A DNA stretch of 64,000 bases from LMUY01 sp964242215 (GTDB taxonomy: Bacteria; Pseudomonadota; Alphaproteobacteria; Acetobacterales; Acetobacteraceae), in the NCBI GenBank assembly GCA_964242215.1, contig CAXTCJ010000013.1:1-64000 (forward strand), read 5' to 3'. Positions within the stretch are counted from its first letter, which is position 1, and every line of letters begins with the position of its first letter. Made by a program: the position numbers and the translations under genes. This document shows, in pieces, positions 42,201-50,876 of the stretch. The notes beneath the pieces were generated by a model that saw only the letters and a program-made list of their open reading frames with translations, was not told where the DNA came from and made no database searches.

Positions 42201-44169
42201 GCATGGTCAAGCGGCGCACTTCGGATGGCGTCCCATCCACCCGCGCCTCTCGGATTGCCTCACCGATCCCGCGCCGGGTCTGCTGCAGCGAGGCATAGCT
42301 GACCATGCGCGGCATTTTTTCCGCCGTGCTGATCCAGTGCTCCTCGCGTTCAGTGAACTTTGCACCCGAGCCCGGGATCATCTCCGCTCGCAATGCCTTG
42401 CCTTCATCGCGTAGCGGCGTCACGAGCAGCCGGGTCGTGCCGTCCGGGTCAATTGCCCGGAACAGGCGCGACACCTGGCCATTGCCCGCATCATCAATTG
42501 TCTTTGCGCGCTGGCGGAGTTCGGCACCGTACTGCTGACGCGCCGTCTCGTCCGTTCCGCCTACGCGGTTGCCGCCGATTGCCTGGGCGGCTTGATCTAG
42601 CCTGGCTCGAGTTTCCGCCTCGGTTTGCTGGAGGCGACGCTGTACATATCGGCCGGCAGCACCGGCTTGATCCTGACTGCCGCCCACATTGTTGACGGCT
42701 GCAACACGCGCCGACGCATTGCTGGCGTCCACCGCGTCAAACGGGGCAGCGCTGGGGCTATTGCTTGGGCCCCGCAACTGCCCTTCGAGAGAAGCCAAGC
42801 CGCGGTTGCCAGTTGCTTGGGCAAGCGTGGGATTGGTGCCGGGCACGGTCTGCGCCGCGGCCGGCGCCGGGATCGAATCTGCGGCGGCTGAGGGCATGGT
42901 GCCCGCGGCAGCGGCAAGCCGGTCCCGCGCCATGTCCAATTGGTTCGGCGACGCCTGCAGCGGCGCACCCGAAGCTCCCATGACCGGCGCACCGCTATCA
43001 TCCAAGACGGATGCCAGCGACGTGCTGGTCGGCGCCAAGCGAGAGGACAGCCCCAATGGGGCAGCCACATGGTCCGCAAGCGACGCCACACCTTTGGCGA
43101 GCCCAGCACCAGCGGCAAGGCCACCCGCAGGCACAACGCCCCCAGCAACTTGCCCGACTAGACTGGCCAGCGGCGCATACTTGGCTGGCACCACGCGCTC
43201 AGCCAATGCACCGCCGGCACCGCTCGCCGCACCGGACAGGGCCGTGCTGGCGGCCGATGGCGCGGCTAGGGTGGCAGCAATCCCCGGTGCGGCCGACGTG
43301 GCCGTGGCGCCCGCTTCCAGCGCCGGGAGCGCCATAGCGGGCGCAGCGATAGCCCGCGCAGCACCGAGGGGCAACATGGCGCCAGCAACGCCGCCGCCGA
43401 CACCACGGGCCAGATTGTCGGCCAGGCCAGACGATACAACATCGCGGGGGTCGGCACCGACCAACCCCATGGCGCCGCGCCACCAATTGGAACCACCGAC
43501 AGGGTTCTGAATGGTGGGCAGGTTTGTGCCTGCCACGGCATTTATCGCGCGCGAGGGCAGGTTGAGCGCACCAGTCACCAGATCGGCAGGAGCACCCAGC
43601 GTGCCGGCGATGGCATCGTTCGCCCCGGCCGCCAGGTTGGACACCACACCCGAGCGTTTACCCGGCGGAACGGTCGGCGCAGCATCACCAGCGCCCGGCG
43701 CGGACGGATCCGGCGTCACCTTCCCCGTGGCCGCAGCCTGCTGCATCGCTGCAACCTTGCTGCCCAGTGCCGGGTCGGACCACGTGTGCGGCGCTCCTGC
43801 AGGTCCGGACGAGGCGGGCTGCACAAAGCCGGTGGGCTGGGGCGGTCCAGGTTGTGCCTGCGTAGGCTGTGATGCCGGGTCCACAAATCCCGGCGGAGGC
43901 TTGGGCGGGTTGGTCTGATACCGCTTGGTGGTGTCTGGACCGTACACCGCGATCGAACCGCCCGTGTCAGGCGCGCCACCTTGCTGAGACAGCCAGTCGC
44001 GATAGTCCAGGTAATCCTGCGCCTGAGCCGCAGCGATGGGGTCGGACGGCATGGCGGGCGGAGAAGGCGGCGCGGGGGCAGCAGCCGAGGCTGCTACGCT
44101 CGAAGGTGGCGGCGCGCTGCCCGAGGCCGGATCAGCTACAGCAGTCTGAAGATCTGCGAGCGATGCCAT
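39247..44169 (-). CDS. Giant polyvalent phage protein, DNA-ejection module
   Basis: This 1,640-codon frame is the size of internal virion (ejected) proteins of short-tailed phages. The N terminus (about 1-170) is Pro/Ala-rich. Residues about 255-380 are a long Ala/Gly hydrophobic region able to cross membranes, and helical segments follow. Residues about 725-1080 hold a DdrB/ParB-like block (GPDGVVESGNARYLAIRRA, FTQEANAGSGLAMSASERAA, DVLGLYHPGDVTSASNRDFV). Near 40,917 the frame's codon character collapses for about 180 bases and recovers after 40,734. The single long frame may therefore hide two or three genes or a frameshift pair. It overlaps its neighbours at both ends. Confidence 0.7.
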   Translation of the reverse strand: MASLADLQTAVADPASGSAPPPSSVAASAAAPAPPSPPAMPSDPIAAAQAQDYLDYRDWLSQQGGAPDTGGSIAVYGPDTTKRYQTNPPKPPPGFVDPASQPTQAQPGPPQPTGFVQPASSGPAGAPHTWSDPALGSKVAAMQQAAATGKVTPDPSAPGAGDAAPTVPPGKRSGVVSNLAAGANDAIAGTLGAPADLVTGALNLPSRAINAVAGTNLPTIQNPVGGSNWWRGAMGLVGADPRDVVSSGLADNLARGVGGGVAGAMLPLGAARAIAAPAMALPALEAGATATSAAPGIAATLAAPSAASTALSGAASGAGGALAERVVPAKYAPLASLVGQVAGGVVPAGGLAAGAGLAKGVASLADHVAAPLGLSSRLAPTSTSLASVLDDSGAPVMGASGAPLQASPNQLDMARDRLAAAAGTMPSAAADSIPAPAAAQTVPGTNPTLAQATGNRGLASLEGQLRGPSNSPSAAPFDAVDASNASARVAAVNNVGGSQDQAGAAGRYVQRRLQQTEAETRARLDQAAQAIGGNRVGGTDETARQQYGAELRQRAKTIDDAGNGQVSRLFRAIDPDGTTRLLVTPLRDEGKALRAEMIPGSGAKFTEREEHWISTAEKMPRMVSYASLQQTRRGIGEAIREARVDGTPSEVRRLTMLKAAVDRSTVEAVARAAAVEQPHVVNGHLAPDQSVLGRLAGHAANDTAPSAGTTVYTPSGRPIGVRYRVVEASTLHGSHTAGMEPNPTYPAELQPRDRTRAASEAQVQRIAGNLQPERLGASASAGEGAPIVGPDGVVESGNARYLAIRRAHAANGPAAAGYRDYLTRQGYDVRGIREPVLVRERTTDLLPEDRVRFTQEANAGSGLAMSASERAAVDAGRLSDDVLGLYHPGDVTSASNRDFVRAFARNVVEKGEEGAFLTKDGTLSLEGVQRVRNALLHRAYGDGGLVAALAESGDEGVRSFGAALTDAAGAMAKLRSGVEAGQIDRGVDISRNLVEAAQAVRQAKAAGVSLRDFVGQRDAFGGGVFQRAENILELAYGPGLAGRVSRGKLAEYLTTYAARAEQQSTQARLFGQNATADDLLRAVGDDGGPVARQAGGFTSRGPDQRAGDAHGGDEARRPGAGSQGQEADRGGAGGVGSGEDGAETLNPETAATHREAMDAKLAHVQRMEGAPSRVLAPGRNGAEYSVADSAAAGQFWHRGKGSAEDAQSLIRLLGSRDAALSAIGDYAAYDLKAFAERPDGTFDAKKLVGWQTAHRDALDVFPELRARFGTLQRAQAEVDALNARRRAASVPLEDHTADTAEAARHWYPGTRGAVPAGSYLSGGADRAPNLERAATGSLETDAASSGPLDPVAHASWLSRHNSALSTLSPEYQASVATPETAARTIAAARQDRAELVRAQQDRAAAHYLDTNGGRVDPQTAIGSLMKADNPGASAAALMKFTSGDREATLGVRRNAADWLMSKVVTGAEDAHKVSATKLNGLLNDPKQMRALSAIFEPDQVQALRNVAADLQREATANAGRAGKGPAVEPRHSTMLGQLVAGEIGGELLGHAVGVASGLGKVGLKIATLGTSAMVSRARSAGLANVDDVLTAAVLNPELARMLLLRPAAAARPAVLIKLRGLLGNLAADGMLRTREERDGR
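40734..40916 (-). CDS. Alternative-frame 60-codon segment inside the giant gene
   Basis: In the shifted frame this stretch reads MMVDQSHDKPVDSPLAVLIS then VLVRKAKKQIEEAQAALDQE. It has GC-rich third positions and protein-like composition, whereas the giant gene's own frame here gives Gly/Arg/Gln-rich nonsense with low GC3. The segment starts with two ATG and stops at TAA 40734-40736. Either it is a separate nested small gene or it is the true continuation of the upstream protein, reached by a frameshift. Confidence 0.5.
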   Translation of the reverse strand: MMVDQSHDKPVDSPLAVLISGQAMLTVAMKHGDLVLVRKAKKQIEEAQAALDQEKMGRKP

Positions 44170-46703
44170 TACGGCTGCACCGATCGGAATAGGCCCGTCT
44201 GATCGGCGTACGACATCTGACCCATGATGCCGTTCAGGGTCCGCTTACCCTGTTCCGTTTTGTTGAGCTGCACCGCCAGGGCCTGCGCATCAGCGGTGGG
44301 CATCCGGTTGACGATGAAGGCCAGCGGCGTGACGTGGGCATTCCAATTGGCCTCAAAGGCATTCGGATTTCCCGAGGCTTGCGACGCAGCGGCCGACTTC
44401 GCAATCCGATAGTCCGCGATGCCCTGAAGCTGGTCGGCGATTTTCTGAAAACCCTGCGGCGACGTGTCATCGCTCAGCAGGGTCTTTTGCACCATCTGTA
44501 GCTCCTGCACGCCGACCCGGGGTGACACCGTGCTGGCCGCTTCACGAACCAACTGGCCAGCCGCCTTGTTGAAAGCCTCCACGTTCGACACCGCCGGGAA
44601 GGGCGAGCCACCAAACAGGTTCGACCAGTTGTTCATGGTCGACTGGATGTCGCGCCAATCGGCATTGACGCCGCCGCCTTGCGCGAATTGCTGCGCCTCG
44701 GTGCGCATCGTGTCGATCAGTGAATTCGACTGCGCCGCTTTCTGGGCGTCCGTCAGGAGGCTCGTGCGATATATCCCCATCTGGGTGACGTCATTCTCAG
44801 CCTGCGCTTTCTGCTGGGCGAGTGTGACGGGCGAGAGGGGAGACTGCACTGCCGTTCCGCCACCGGCCATTGGCGTGACAAGCGGCCCGGCTGGAGCAGC
44901 TGGCGCAACCGGCGCTGGTGGCGCGGTAGGCGGAGCCACCGCTTGGGGCTGGCCACCAGGAACCGGCACGCTCGGGTTGAGCGTCCCTGCCGACGCATAC
45001 CCTTGGCCCGGCGGCAAGGGCGGAGCCGTAGGCACACCAGGAAACTCGTTTGTCGCGTTTGGAGCCGCTGCTCGGGGTGCGGGAAAGCGCTCATCAGCAT
45101 GAGAGATCGGGGCCGCAGGATTGCCCACGGCAGCAGCTGGCGTTGAGGCGACCGGCTGGACGGCCGACGTCTGATCAGGACCGAAGGGCGAGACGCCACC
45201 AGCAGGTGAGCGCCCCGGCGAGGGCGGAGCAGTAGGCCGGGTGGCGGCGGACTGGGCAAATGCAACCGGCTGATTTCCATACTTCAGCGCCGAGCCGTTG
45301 ATGAAACTACCCACCGTTTGCCGCGCCAAATCGGGGTTGCGTGCGATCACGTCGCCAGAAAGCACAGCCGCCAGCGGCTTCGACGGATCAGCATTCATCA
45401 CCGTGATAGCGTCGGCCGGACCAAGCCGATGGGCCATGCCGAGGGTAGCCGACGTGACCGGCATTCCGGCTTGCTGCAACACCCCGGCGTTTTGCTGGCC
45501 ATAGGCGGCCGTCATTTGGGCGGATAGAGCGGGGTTGGAGCGCAGAGCCAGCAATTGCTGGTCAGACTGTCCAGCAAGGTCCGGGCGAGCCTGCCGGATC
45601 GTGCTCAGCCAAGTGTCAGTGGTAAATTGCCCGTTGCCGGTGGCAGAACTGTTCGGGTTCTTGGCCGCAGGGTTGCCGGTGCTGTTCTCTGCACCGTTGA
45701 CGCGGGCCGCGTACGCCGAGGGCGGGATGGCGCCAGTGTTCAGCAGGTCTACGCCACGCGCCGGCTGATTCGTCCCGTCTGAGTTTGTCGCTCCCGGGAT
45801 TGCTGGATTGATCCTCGTTTCGCCTGGGGCCAAATTATAAGGCGCGGCCTGCGCCTTCGTTACGTCCGTCCCGAGTGTTGCCCGCGCGGTCAGCCCAGCA
45901 CGGTCAGCGAGTGGGCCGTTCTCAGCTTGATCGATTTGCGGCTGGTATTGCAGGTTCGACTGGTTGCGCGCGTCCGTCTCGGCTCCAGCCATGTTCCCCT
46001 TCGCCTGAGCGGCAGCGGCACTCGGAACAGGATTGCCGTTCGCGTCCGTGGTGAGACCTTGGCCCAGCATTGTGGTGGTAGCCGACAGCCCGGCGTTTGG
46101 ATCGGCGACCGACGCCGTCGCGTGCTGGCGCAGATCAAACCGGTTGTACCAATGCTGCGCCTCCAGCGACGACAGCCAGCCCTGCTGCTGCAGCGACTGG
46201 ACGCCAGCGTTCCATGATTGGGGGTCAGAAGCCCCGGCCACGGTCGAGTAAAGGATCTGCCGGCGCGTGTCGGAAATCTTGGCTATCGCGGCGGCCTGGT
46301 CCTTCGATTGAAGGACGCCGATTTGTTCGGAAAGCGGCATGGGAACGCCGAAACGAGCCTGCCCAATATCACCCCACCCCGAAGCGCCCGCCCCTGGCGC
46401 AGCCGCTGTAGCCAGACCGCTCTGCCCTGGCGCCCCGCCGGTAGAGCCTCCAGCGGGAGAATTGGCCATAGCAGCTAAAGAATTCTGCGGCGCCGATCCC
46501 TGCCCGCTTTGCCCAGCGAGCGCAGCCAAATACGGCCCAACCTGAGCCTGCTGTAGCTGCAAGTTCAGACCAGCGCCCTGGTTTTGTATCAGTTGGCCTT
46601 GGGTCGCGGCATTGGCTTGGCCGGCCTGTGCCATCTTCACGAGCGGCGTAAATGGATCATAGGCCTGGGGCTGGGCAATGAGGGATAGGAGCGTATCGCT
46701 CAT
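44169..46703 (-). CDS. Phage ejection protein with muramidase/transglycosylase-like domain
   Basis: This is an 844-residue protein. The N terminus (to about 300) is Gln/Ala/Gly-rich and helical. Residues about 320-470 resemble a lysozyme-like/transglycosylase domain: YAARVNGAENSTGNPAAKNP, SSATGNGQFTTDTWLSTIRQ and TLGMAHRLGPADAITVM. The Glu in GAEN is the likely catalytic acid. A Pro-rich linker (about 480-630) leads to a helical C-terminal domain. Such proteins are ejected with DNA and open the cell wall. Start and stop overlap both neighbours, so it is co-translated with the giant protein downstream and the gp7-like protein upstream. Confidence 0.75.
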   Translation of the reverse strand: MSDTLLSLIAQPQAYDPFTPLVKMAQAGQANAATQGQLIQNQGAGLNLQLQQAQVGPYLAALAGQSGQGSAPQNSLAAMANSPAGGSTGGAPGQSGLATAAAPGAGASGWGDIGQARFGVPMPLSEQIGVLQSKDQAAAIAKISDTRRQILYSTVAGASDPQSWNAGVQSLQQQGWLSSLEAQHWYNRFDLRQHATASVADPNAGLSATTTMLGQGLTTDANGNPVPSAAAAQAKGNMAGAETDARNQSNLQYQPQIDQAENGPLADRAGLTARATLGTDVTKAQAAPYNLAPGETRINPAIPGATNSDGTNQPARGVDLLNTGAIPPSAYAARVNGAENSTGNPAAKNPNSSATGNGQFTTDTWLSTIRQARPDLAGQSDQQLLALRSNPALSAQMTAAYGQQNAGVLQQAGMPVTSATLGMAHRLGPADAITVMNADPSKPLAAVLSGDVIARNPDLARQTVGSFINGSALKYGNQPVAFAQSAATRPTAPPSPGRSPAGGVSPFGPDQTSAVQPVASTPAAAVGNPAAPISHADERFPAPRAAAPNATNEFPGVPTAPPLPPGQGYASAGTLNPSVPVPGGQPQAVAPPTAPPAPVAPAAPAGPLVTPMAGGGTAVQSPLSPVTLAQQKAQAENDVTQMGIYRTSLLTDAQKAAQSNSLIDTMRTEAQQFAQGGGVNADWRDIQSTMNNWSNLFGGSPFPAVSNVEAFNKAAGQLVREAASTVSPRVGVQELQMVQKTLLSDDTSPQGFQKIADQLQGIADYRIAKSAAASQASGNPNAFEANWNAHVTPLAFIVNRMPTADAQALAVQLNKTEQGKRTLNGIMGQMSYADQTGLFRSVQP

Positions 46704-47611
46704 CAGACGATCGCCTCGTCGGCGGACCCATTGACGGTGCCAGCTAGGCTTGGGTCGTAATTCTGACTACCGCTGGCGCCACCAATCCAGTTTGTGACCC
46801 CGGTGGCGAGCTGTCCCAGCGCACTATTCGCACCGCCATAGCTGCTATTGCTTCCGGTGAGAGACGCCAGGGAATTCGAAATCCCGGTATTCGTCGCCGC
46901 CGCGGAACCCAGCGTGCCGGCCGCCAGGGCATTGCCGGCGCCAGTAACTGACTGCCCAATCTGGCCGGCGGACGCGATACCCTGCTGGCCGGTGGTCGCG
47001 GCAGCGTTTTGGCCTTGGTTGGCCAAATTGGACATGCCAGACACCAGCCCCGAATACAGGTTCTGCAGGTTCGTCGTGTACGTGCCGAGCTGCTGTGTCG
47101 CGAGGCCCTGCCCGTATTGCTGTGTCGCCATAGCCTGCGCGCCCGACTGTGCAGTCCCGCGAGCGGCGGCAGACGCGTTCAGTGCTGCAAGCCCCTGCTG
47201 CTGAGCGAACTGATACGTGGGGCTGTTCGCAAACTGCTGAAGCGCGCCAGGGATCGCCTGCGACGAAGCCTGACCCTGCGAGTTCAACCCGGACAGCGCC
47301 ATGAGTTGCGTCAGCGCACCCCCAGCAACGTTCGCTTGGCCCACGCCGCCGTCGCCGGAAATTGTGCCGTCCGTATTGACGCCGAACAGGTTGGCTAGAT
47401 TGTAATTTGCTGCAATTCCGGTGTTTTTGAACGGGGCAAGGTTGGCTGTATTCTGGTTGTAAATCTGCTGTTGAAGCGCGGCAGCAGACTGTTGCGCCTG
47501 TGCGGATTCATCGGCAGCGCTGGTGGCTGCATTGGAGGAATTGCTGGAAGCTACGAGCGACCCGGCTGTTCCTGCTACGGCCGCCGCGGCGCCGACTGCT
47601 GCTGCGACCAT
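46703..47611 (-). CDS. P22 gp7-like DNA transfer (ejection) protein
   Basis: This is a 302-residue Ala/Gln/Gly/Ser-rich protein. The N-terminal MVAAAVGAAAAVAGTAGSLV is hydrophobic. The central block NSPTYQFAQQQGLAALNASA, AARGTAQSGAQAMATQQYGQ and LQNLYSGLVSGMSNLANQGQ is the conserved signature of phage DNA-transfer proteins (SPxYQFxxxxGLxALNxSAAARGxxxSG). The ATG at 47611 overlaps the upstream stop by 4 bases and is preferred over the in-frame ATG at 47629. It would be packed in the virion and ejected at infection. Confidence 0.85.
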   Translation of the reverse strand: MVAAAVGAAAAVAGTAGSLVASSNSSNAATSAADESAQAQQSAAALQQQIYNQNTANLAPFKNTGIAANYNLANLFGVNTDGTISGDGGVGQANVAGGALTQLMALSGLNSQGQASSQAIPGALQQFANSPTYQFAQQQGLAALNASAAARGTAQSGAQAMATQQYGQGLATQQLGTYTTNLQNLYSGLVSGMSNLANQGQNAAATTGQQGIASAGQIGQSVTGAGNALAAGTLGSAAATNTGISNSLASLTGSNSSYGGANSALGQLATGVTNWIGGASGSQNYDPSLAGTVNGSADEAIV

Positions 47612-48150
47612 CAGGCGTCTCCAATCCACTGTGTGTAATAGGTCTCGACCGGAGTCATCCCGAGCGCGCGAAACAGCCTCGATGCATCGCGGTGAAGCTT
47701 GCTGCCTACGAACCAGCGCTGAACGCCACGCCGCTTCAGCTCTGCTCGCGTGGCCCGGAACAACACCATCCCGGGCGTGAGTAACCCACGCCCACCACGA
47801 TCACCGGGGCGAACGAAGAAGATATCCAGGCTGCATTCCAAACAGGAGGAATAGTGCAGGGAGGGCTGCACGAACCCAATGAAGTAGCCGACCAGCCGAC
47901 CAGCATCACGCAGGGTCATGACGAACAGCACGCCGTGCCGCTCCATTGCAGCGTAGGCATCGAGCCGTGGCGACAGCGGCACCTTGTCCTGGTTGAGGGC
48001 CAACTCGGCATAGTGCTCGGGCCAGATTTCCTGCATTTCGGGCAGCACGTCCGACCATGCCTCGACCTGCGTCGTCAGCACAGGAGGGTTGATGAACGCT
48101 ATAGCGGTAGCGGCCATCGCTGCAGCGGGGCCTCCGCATGCGATACCCAT
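47611..48150 (-). CDS. GNAT-like acetyltransferase, T7 gp13-type position
   Basis: This 179-residue protein has a GNAT-like core: VLFVMTLRDAGRLVGYFIGF, then LDIFFVRPGDRGGRGLLTPG as the acetyl-CoA loop and LKRRGVQRWFVGSKLHRDAS RLF. A corresponding gene precedes the ejection proteins in many podophages, where it may help virion assembly. The start at 48150 overlaps the upstream stop (TAATG). Confidence 0.75.
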   Translation of the reverse strand: MGIACGGPAAAMAATAIAFINPPVLTTQVEAWSDVLPEMQEIWPEHYAELALNQDKVPLSPRLDAYAAMERHGVLFVMTLRDAGRLVGYFIGFVQPSLHYSSCLECSLDIFFVRPGDRGGRGLLTPGMVLFRATRAELKRRGVQRWFVGSKLHRDASRLFRALGMTPVETYYTQWIGDA

Positions 48151-48713
48151 TACGGCCACGTCCTCATGTCCACCAGCATGTGAATGCGATCGGCGGGGCT
48201 ATCGTTAACCACCTCGTGCTCTACGTGAGCATCGAACCACCAAATCTCGCCGGTCAGCATCGTCACCGTCTCGTCGCCCGTTCGGTAAAGCGACCCAGGC
48301 AGACCCTGCAGCACGACGTGATAGCGGGCGCGATCGGGATCGTGAACGTATGCGCCCTGGTCATCCGCGTGCGGCAGAATGCGTTTGCCCGGCGCCAAGC
48401 GGGTGATGAGCAACCTGTTCAGCTCGTAGGCCTCGACGGCGCGCATCAAGTCCAAAACGATGGCGCGCACCGGCTTGAGCACGGCCGCGGCGGGGTGCCA
48501 GACGCTGTTTCCGTCCGCCATGACCGCGGCCGTGTCGCCCTTGGCTACGGCATCGTCGGAGAACCGCAGCCAAATGTCATCGACGTCCCCGTGAGGGGTG
48601 TTCTCGAACGTCGTCCGAAAACGCTTTTGGTTCCACAATTCAGGGTGGCGCTGGAGGGCATGGAGGACGCCGAGTGTCTGGACCCCTTCGGCAATCCGAT
48701 GAAAGTATTTCAT
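48150..48713 (-). CDS. Aspartyl/asparaginyl beta-hydroxylase-like protein
   Basis: The 187-residue protein has the double-stranded beta-helix of the AspH family of Fe(II)/2-oxoglutarate oxygenases: LLITRLAPGKRILPHADDQG with the HxD pair, then RYHVVLQGLPGSLYRTGDET, MLTGEIWWFDAHVEHEVVND with the distal His, and a last Arg (DRIHMLVDMR). All iron ligands seem present, so an active hydroxylase is possible. The target is unknown. The ATG at 48713 fits the family's short start better than the one at 48776. Such genes are frequent in phage structural regions of this type. Confidence 0.82.
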   Translation of the reverse strand: MKYFHRIAEGVQTLGVLHALQRHPELWNQKRFRTTFENTPHGDVDDIWLRFSDDAVAKGDTAAVMADGNSVWHPAAAVLKPVRAIVLDLMRAVEAYELNRLLITRLAPGKRILPHADDQGAYVHDPDRARYHVVLQGLPGSLYRTGDETVTMLTGEIWWFDAHVEHEVVNDSPADRIHMLVDMRTWP

Positions 48714-48753
48714 GCTTTCCGCGCCTTGGATCGCGTGTTTGCCGATTGCCGGG

Positions 48754-49230
48754 TCAATGCACCGACGCTCCAACACGACCAGCCGTTACCAGGTCATCAG
48801 GCACAAACGAAGCACCCCGCGTCTCACGCTGCGCCAGAGCACGTGCCCAATCATGGGAAAGCGCATCCGTCGTCTCGATCAGCAGAACGCGACCGACTTC
48901 AAGGGCGGCATTGACTGCAGCAACATAGTGCTCCGCCAGCCCAACCTGCAGCGGCCGGACAAGTGCATAATCCGTCGCGTCCGCCAACATCTTGAAGGTC
49001 GGCCAATCAGCGGGCCCCGACGCAACCGCGCACATGATCACCAAGGCCGGGCGTCGCGTGATGTCTTCCGGCAGCACTTCAGCGGTAGGGTGCGCGAGGT
49101 TTAGAATCGACACGCCCACGGCGCGGGCATGGTGGATCAGTGTCGCGGTCGCGCAATGGTCACCGCCGGTCTGCTTCAACCAAAGCTCGGCACCAGCGAA
49201 TTGCTCTGGCGTATGCAGATCAAGCCGCAT
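48754..49230 (-). CDS. Hypothetical phage-module protein
   Basis: This 158-residue alpha/beta protein begins MRLDLHTPEQFAGAELWLKQ. Motifs such as HHARAVGVSILNLAHPTAEV and YALVRPLQVGLAEHYVAAVN suggest a Rossmann-like or glycosyltransferase-like fold without clear catalytic residues. It precedes the hydroxylase gene by about 40 bases on the same strand and is the first gene of the ejection-module unit. No family recognised. Confidence 0.6.
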   Translation of the reverse strand: MRLDLHTPEQFAGAELWLKQTGGDHCATATLIHHARAVGVSILNLAHPTAEVLPEDITRRPALVIMCAVASGPADWPTFKMLADATDYALVRPLQVGLAEHYVAAVNAALEVGRVLLIETTDALSHDWARALAQRETRGASFVPDDLVTAGRVGASVH

Positions 49231-49420
49231 GACGGCCGACCGAATCGGAGGTGTTGATAGAAGAGGAACTACACACGACGGAGCGTCCTATCAAAAGGAG
49301 GGTCCGGCGAGTTCCTGCGCCGCGGCGACTATAGCGTGATGTTATTGCTGAGGGAAGGGTGAAGGCAGCGGGTGGACTTGGGCTAAGTGACCGGGCAGCG
49401 TGTCCCATAGAGGGACTTAA

Positions 49421-49834
49421 ATGACCGAACCGGGGCGCGACCTAAGGGCCAGCAAAGACGAAAAGCTCGCGAGGCTTTCCGAGCCCATAGAACCTCCACC
49501 CATCCTGTATATCAATCAAGTGATCAAGCCAGAGGCACGAGAACCAGTTAACAAAACGGCACTTATGTCAAAGGCCGCATTGTCACTTTTTGTTTGTTCC
49601 GCTCTGTACTACTGCTACTTCGGACCTCCACATCAATGTAGGAGAATTTCTGATATTATGGAGGATACAGAACGAATTTCTCTGTTAGGCTTTACGTGGG
49701 GCTTACAAGAAAAACTGCAGTGTGCCTTTTCCTCGCAGGGGCAGAGGGATAATTGGGAAAGCGCTGCCGAGGTGTATAGATTCCAAGCCAGCATGCTCAG
49801 TTTGACAATGCCCGAGACAAAGCAGCGGCCATAA
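49421..49834 (+). CDS. Hypothetical protein with one membrane helix
   Basis: This is a 137-residue plus-strand gene inside the minus-strand phage block. A charged N terminus is followed by one hydrophobic segment (MSKAALSLFVCSALYYCYFG) and a C-terminal part with two Cys. Its opposite orientation and lower GC suggest a later insertion (a 'moron'). No ribosome site of quality is visible, so confidence is moderate. Confidence 0.5.
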   Translation: MTEPGRDLRASKDEKLARLSEPIEPPPILYINQVIKPEAREPVNKTALMSKAALSLFVCSALYYCYFGPPHQCRRISDIMEDTERISLLGFTWGLQEKLQCAFSSQGQRDNWESAAEVYRFQASMLSLTMPETKQRP

Positions 49835-49939
49835 CCTACCCCCACGTCCAGGTCGGCCGGAAGCTGTAACGCCTGGCGTGGCGCTGAGGGCCAGCGAGTC
49901 CAAGGATGCTGTCGCTGGACGATGGCTGTTACTACGCGC

Positions 49940-50707
49940 TTATGCGGCTTTGTCCGCCAGAGATAGCTTAAATGCCTTAAGCGTTTGTTCGGACGGCATG
50001 TAGCCGCCGAGCTCGTGCAGCGACCCGATGTTAAAGGTGCGAGGCATCGGTGAGCGGTCAAGAGTGTGAACGCAGATCCTAAATTCACGCTGATAGTCGA
50101 ACCGCTTCTGCTTGCGGAAGGGAACGTCGTTGAGCTTGAACTCCCCGTTGAAAACCTCCTCGTCGTAATAGCTTACAAGGCCTGCACGGAGTCGCAGCGA
50201 TTGGCTGCGAGCAGCCTGTTTGAGACGCTGCATGAATAACCCCCATGGGATCACCACCGCGTGAGGACCAAAGCGGAGGCAACGCGAATCCACTTGAAGG
50301 GCGGCCTCAAGATCCGCCAGGCGATCCTCACCGTAGATGTCTCGGAGGTTATCGCCGGGCAGTGCCTCCTCAATATAGTAGGCGTACATGCAATAAATGT
50401 AGAGATCGTCGGGTTCCCCCAGCGACATTGAAACCGGCGCGGCCAGATCGCGCTCGGTGATGTTGATCGCCCCCACGGAAGGGACATTCATTTGGATTTG
50501 CAGGCCTTTCTTTTGCAGCCAACTCCAGACGCCTTCTGTCGAGTCCCAACGCCCTTCTGCATCTTCTTCGCCGCGGAAGTAAGACAACCGGCGCATAAAT
50601 AGGTCGCCATCAAGAAACTGCTGAGCGTGATCGCGCTCACTAAAGAACTTCACCAAGGCATAAGCTTTGGCGGGTCTCGGCTTATCAGAAGGGCTCAACA
50701 AAATCAT
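49940..50707 (-). CDS. Uncharacterised protein, possible accessory or defence gene
   Basis: This is a 255-residue protein. LVKFFSERDHAQQFLDGDLF, MRRLSYFRGEEDAEGRWDST and EGVWSW recall a widespread uncharacterised family with FLxGxLYMxxLxYFRxxED..RxDxxEG. A middle acidic block (YCMYAYYIEEALPGDNLRDI) and RFDYQREFRICVHTLDRSP follow. It sits alone between the toxin-antitoxin pair and the opposite-strand membrane gene, a usual place for accessory phage genes. The biochemical function is unknown to me. Confidence 0.65.
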   Translation of the reverse strand: MILLSPSDKPRPAKAYALVKFFSERDHAQQFLDGDLFMRRLSYFRGEEDAEGRWDSTEGVWSWLQKKGLQIQMNVPSVGAINITERDLAAPVSMSLGEPDDLYIYCMYAYYIEEALPGDNLRDIYGEDRLADLEAALQVDSRCLRFGPHAVVIPWGLFMQRLKQAARSQSLRLRAGLVSYYDEEVFNGEFKLNDVPFRKQKRFDYQREFRICVHTLDRSPMPRTFNIGSLHELGGYMPSEQTLKAFKLSLADKAA

Positions 50708-50876
50708 TGTCTGTTCTCGACTCGGCTACGTCTCAGCATCGTGCGTACAAATCGTATCGGATGTAGATCGGCACAACACAGCTTTGGATCAGATCTAATT
50801 CGCCTCTGCGCCAGCTCGCGGGGAACGTCTTCGCTGGTTATTGCGATTACCCGCCCCTCTGTATCAACGTCACCAA

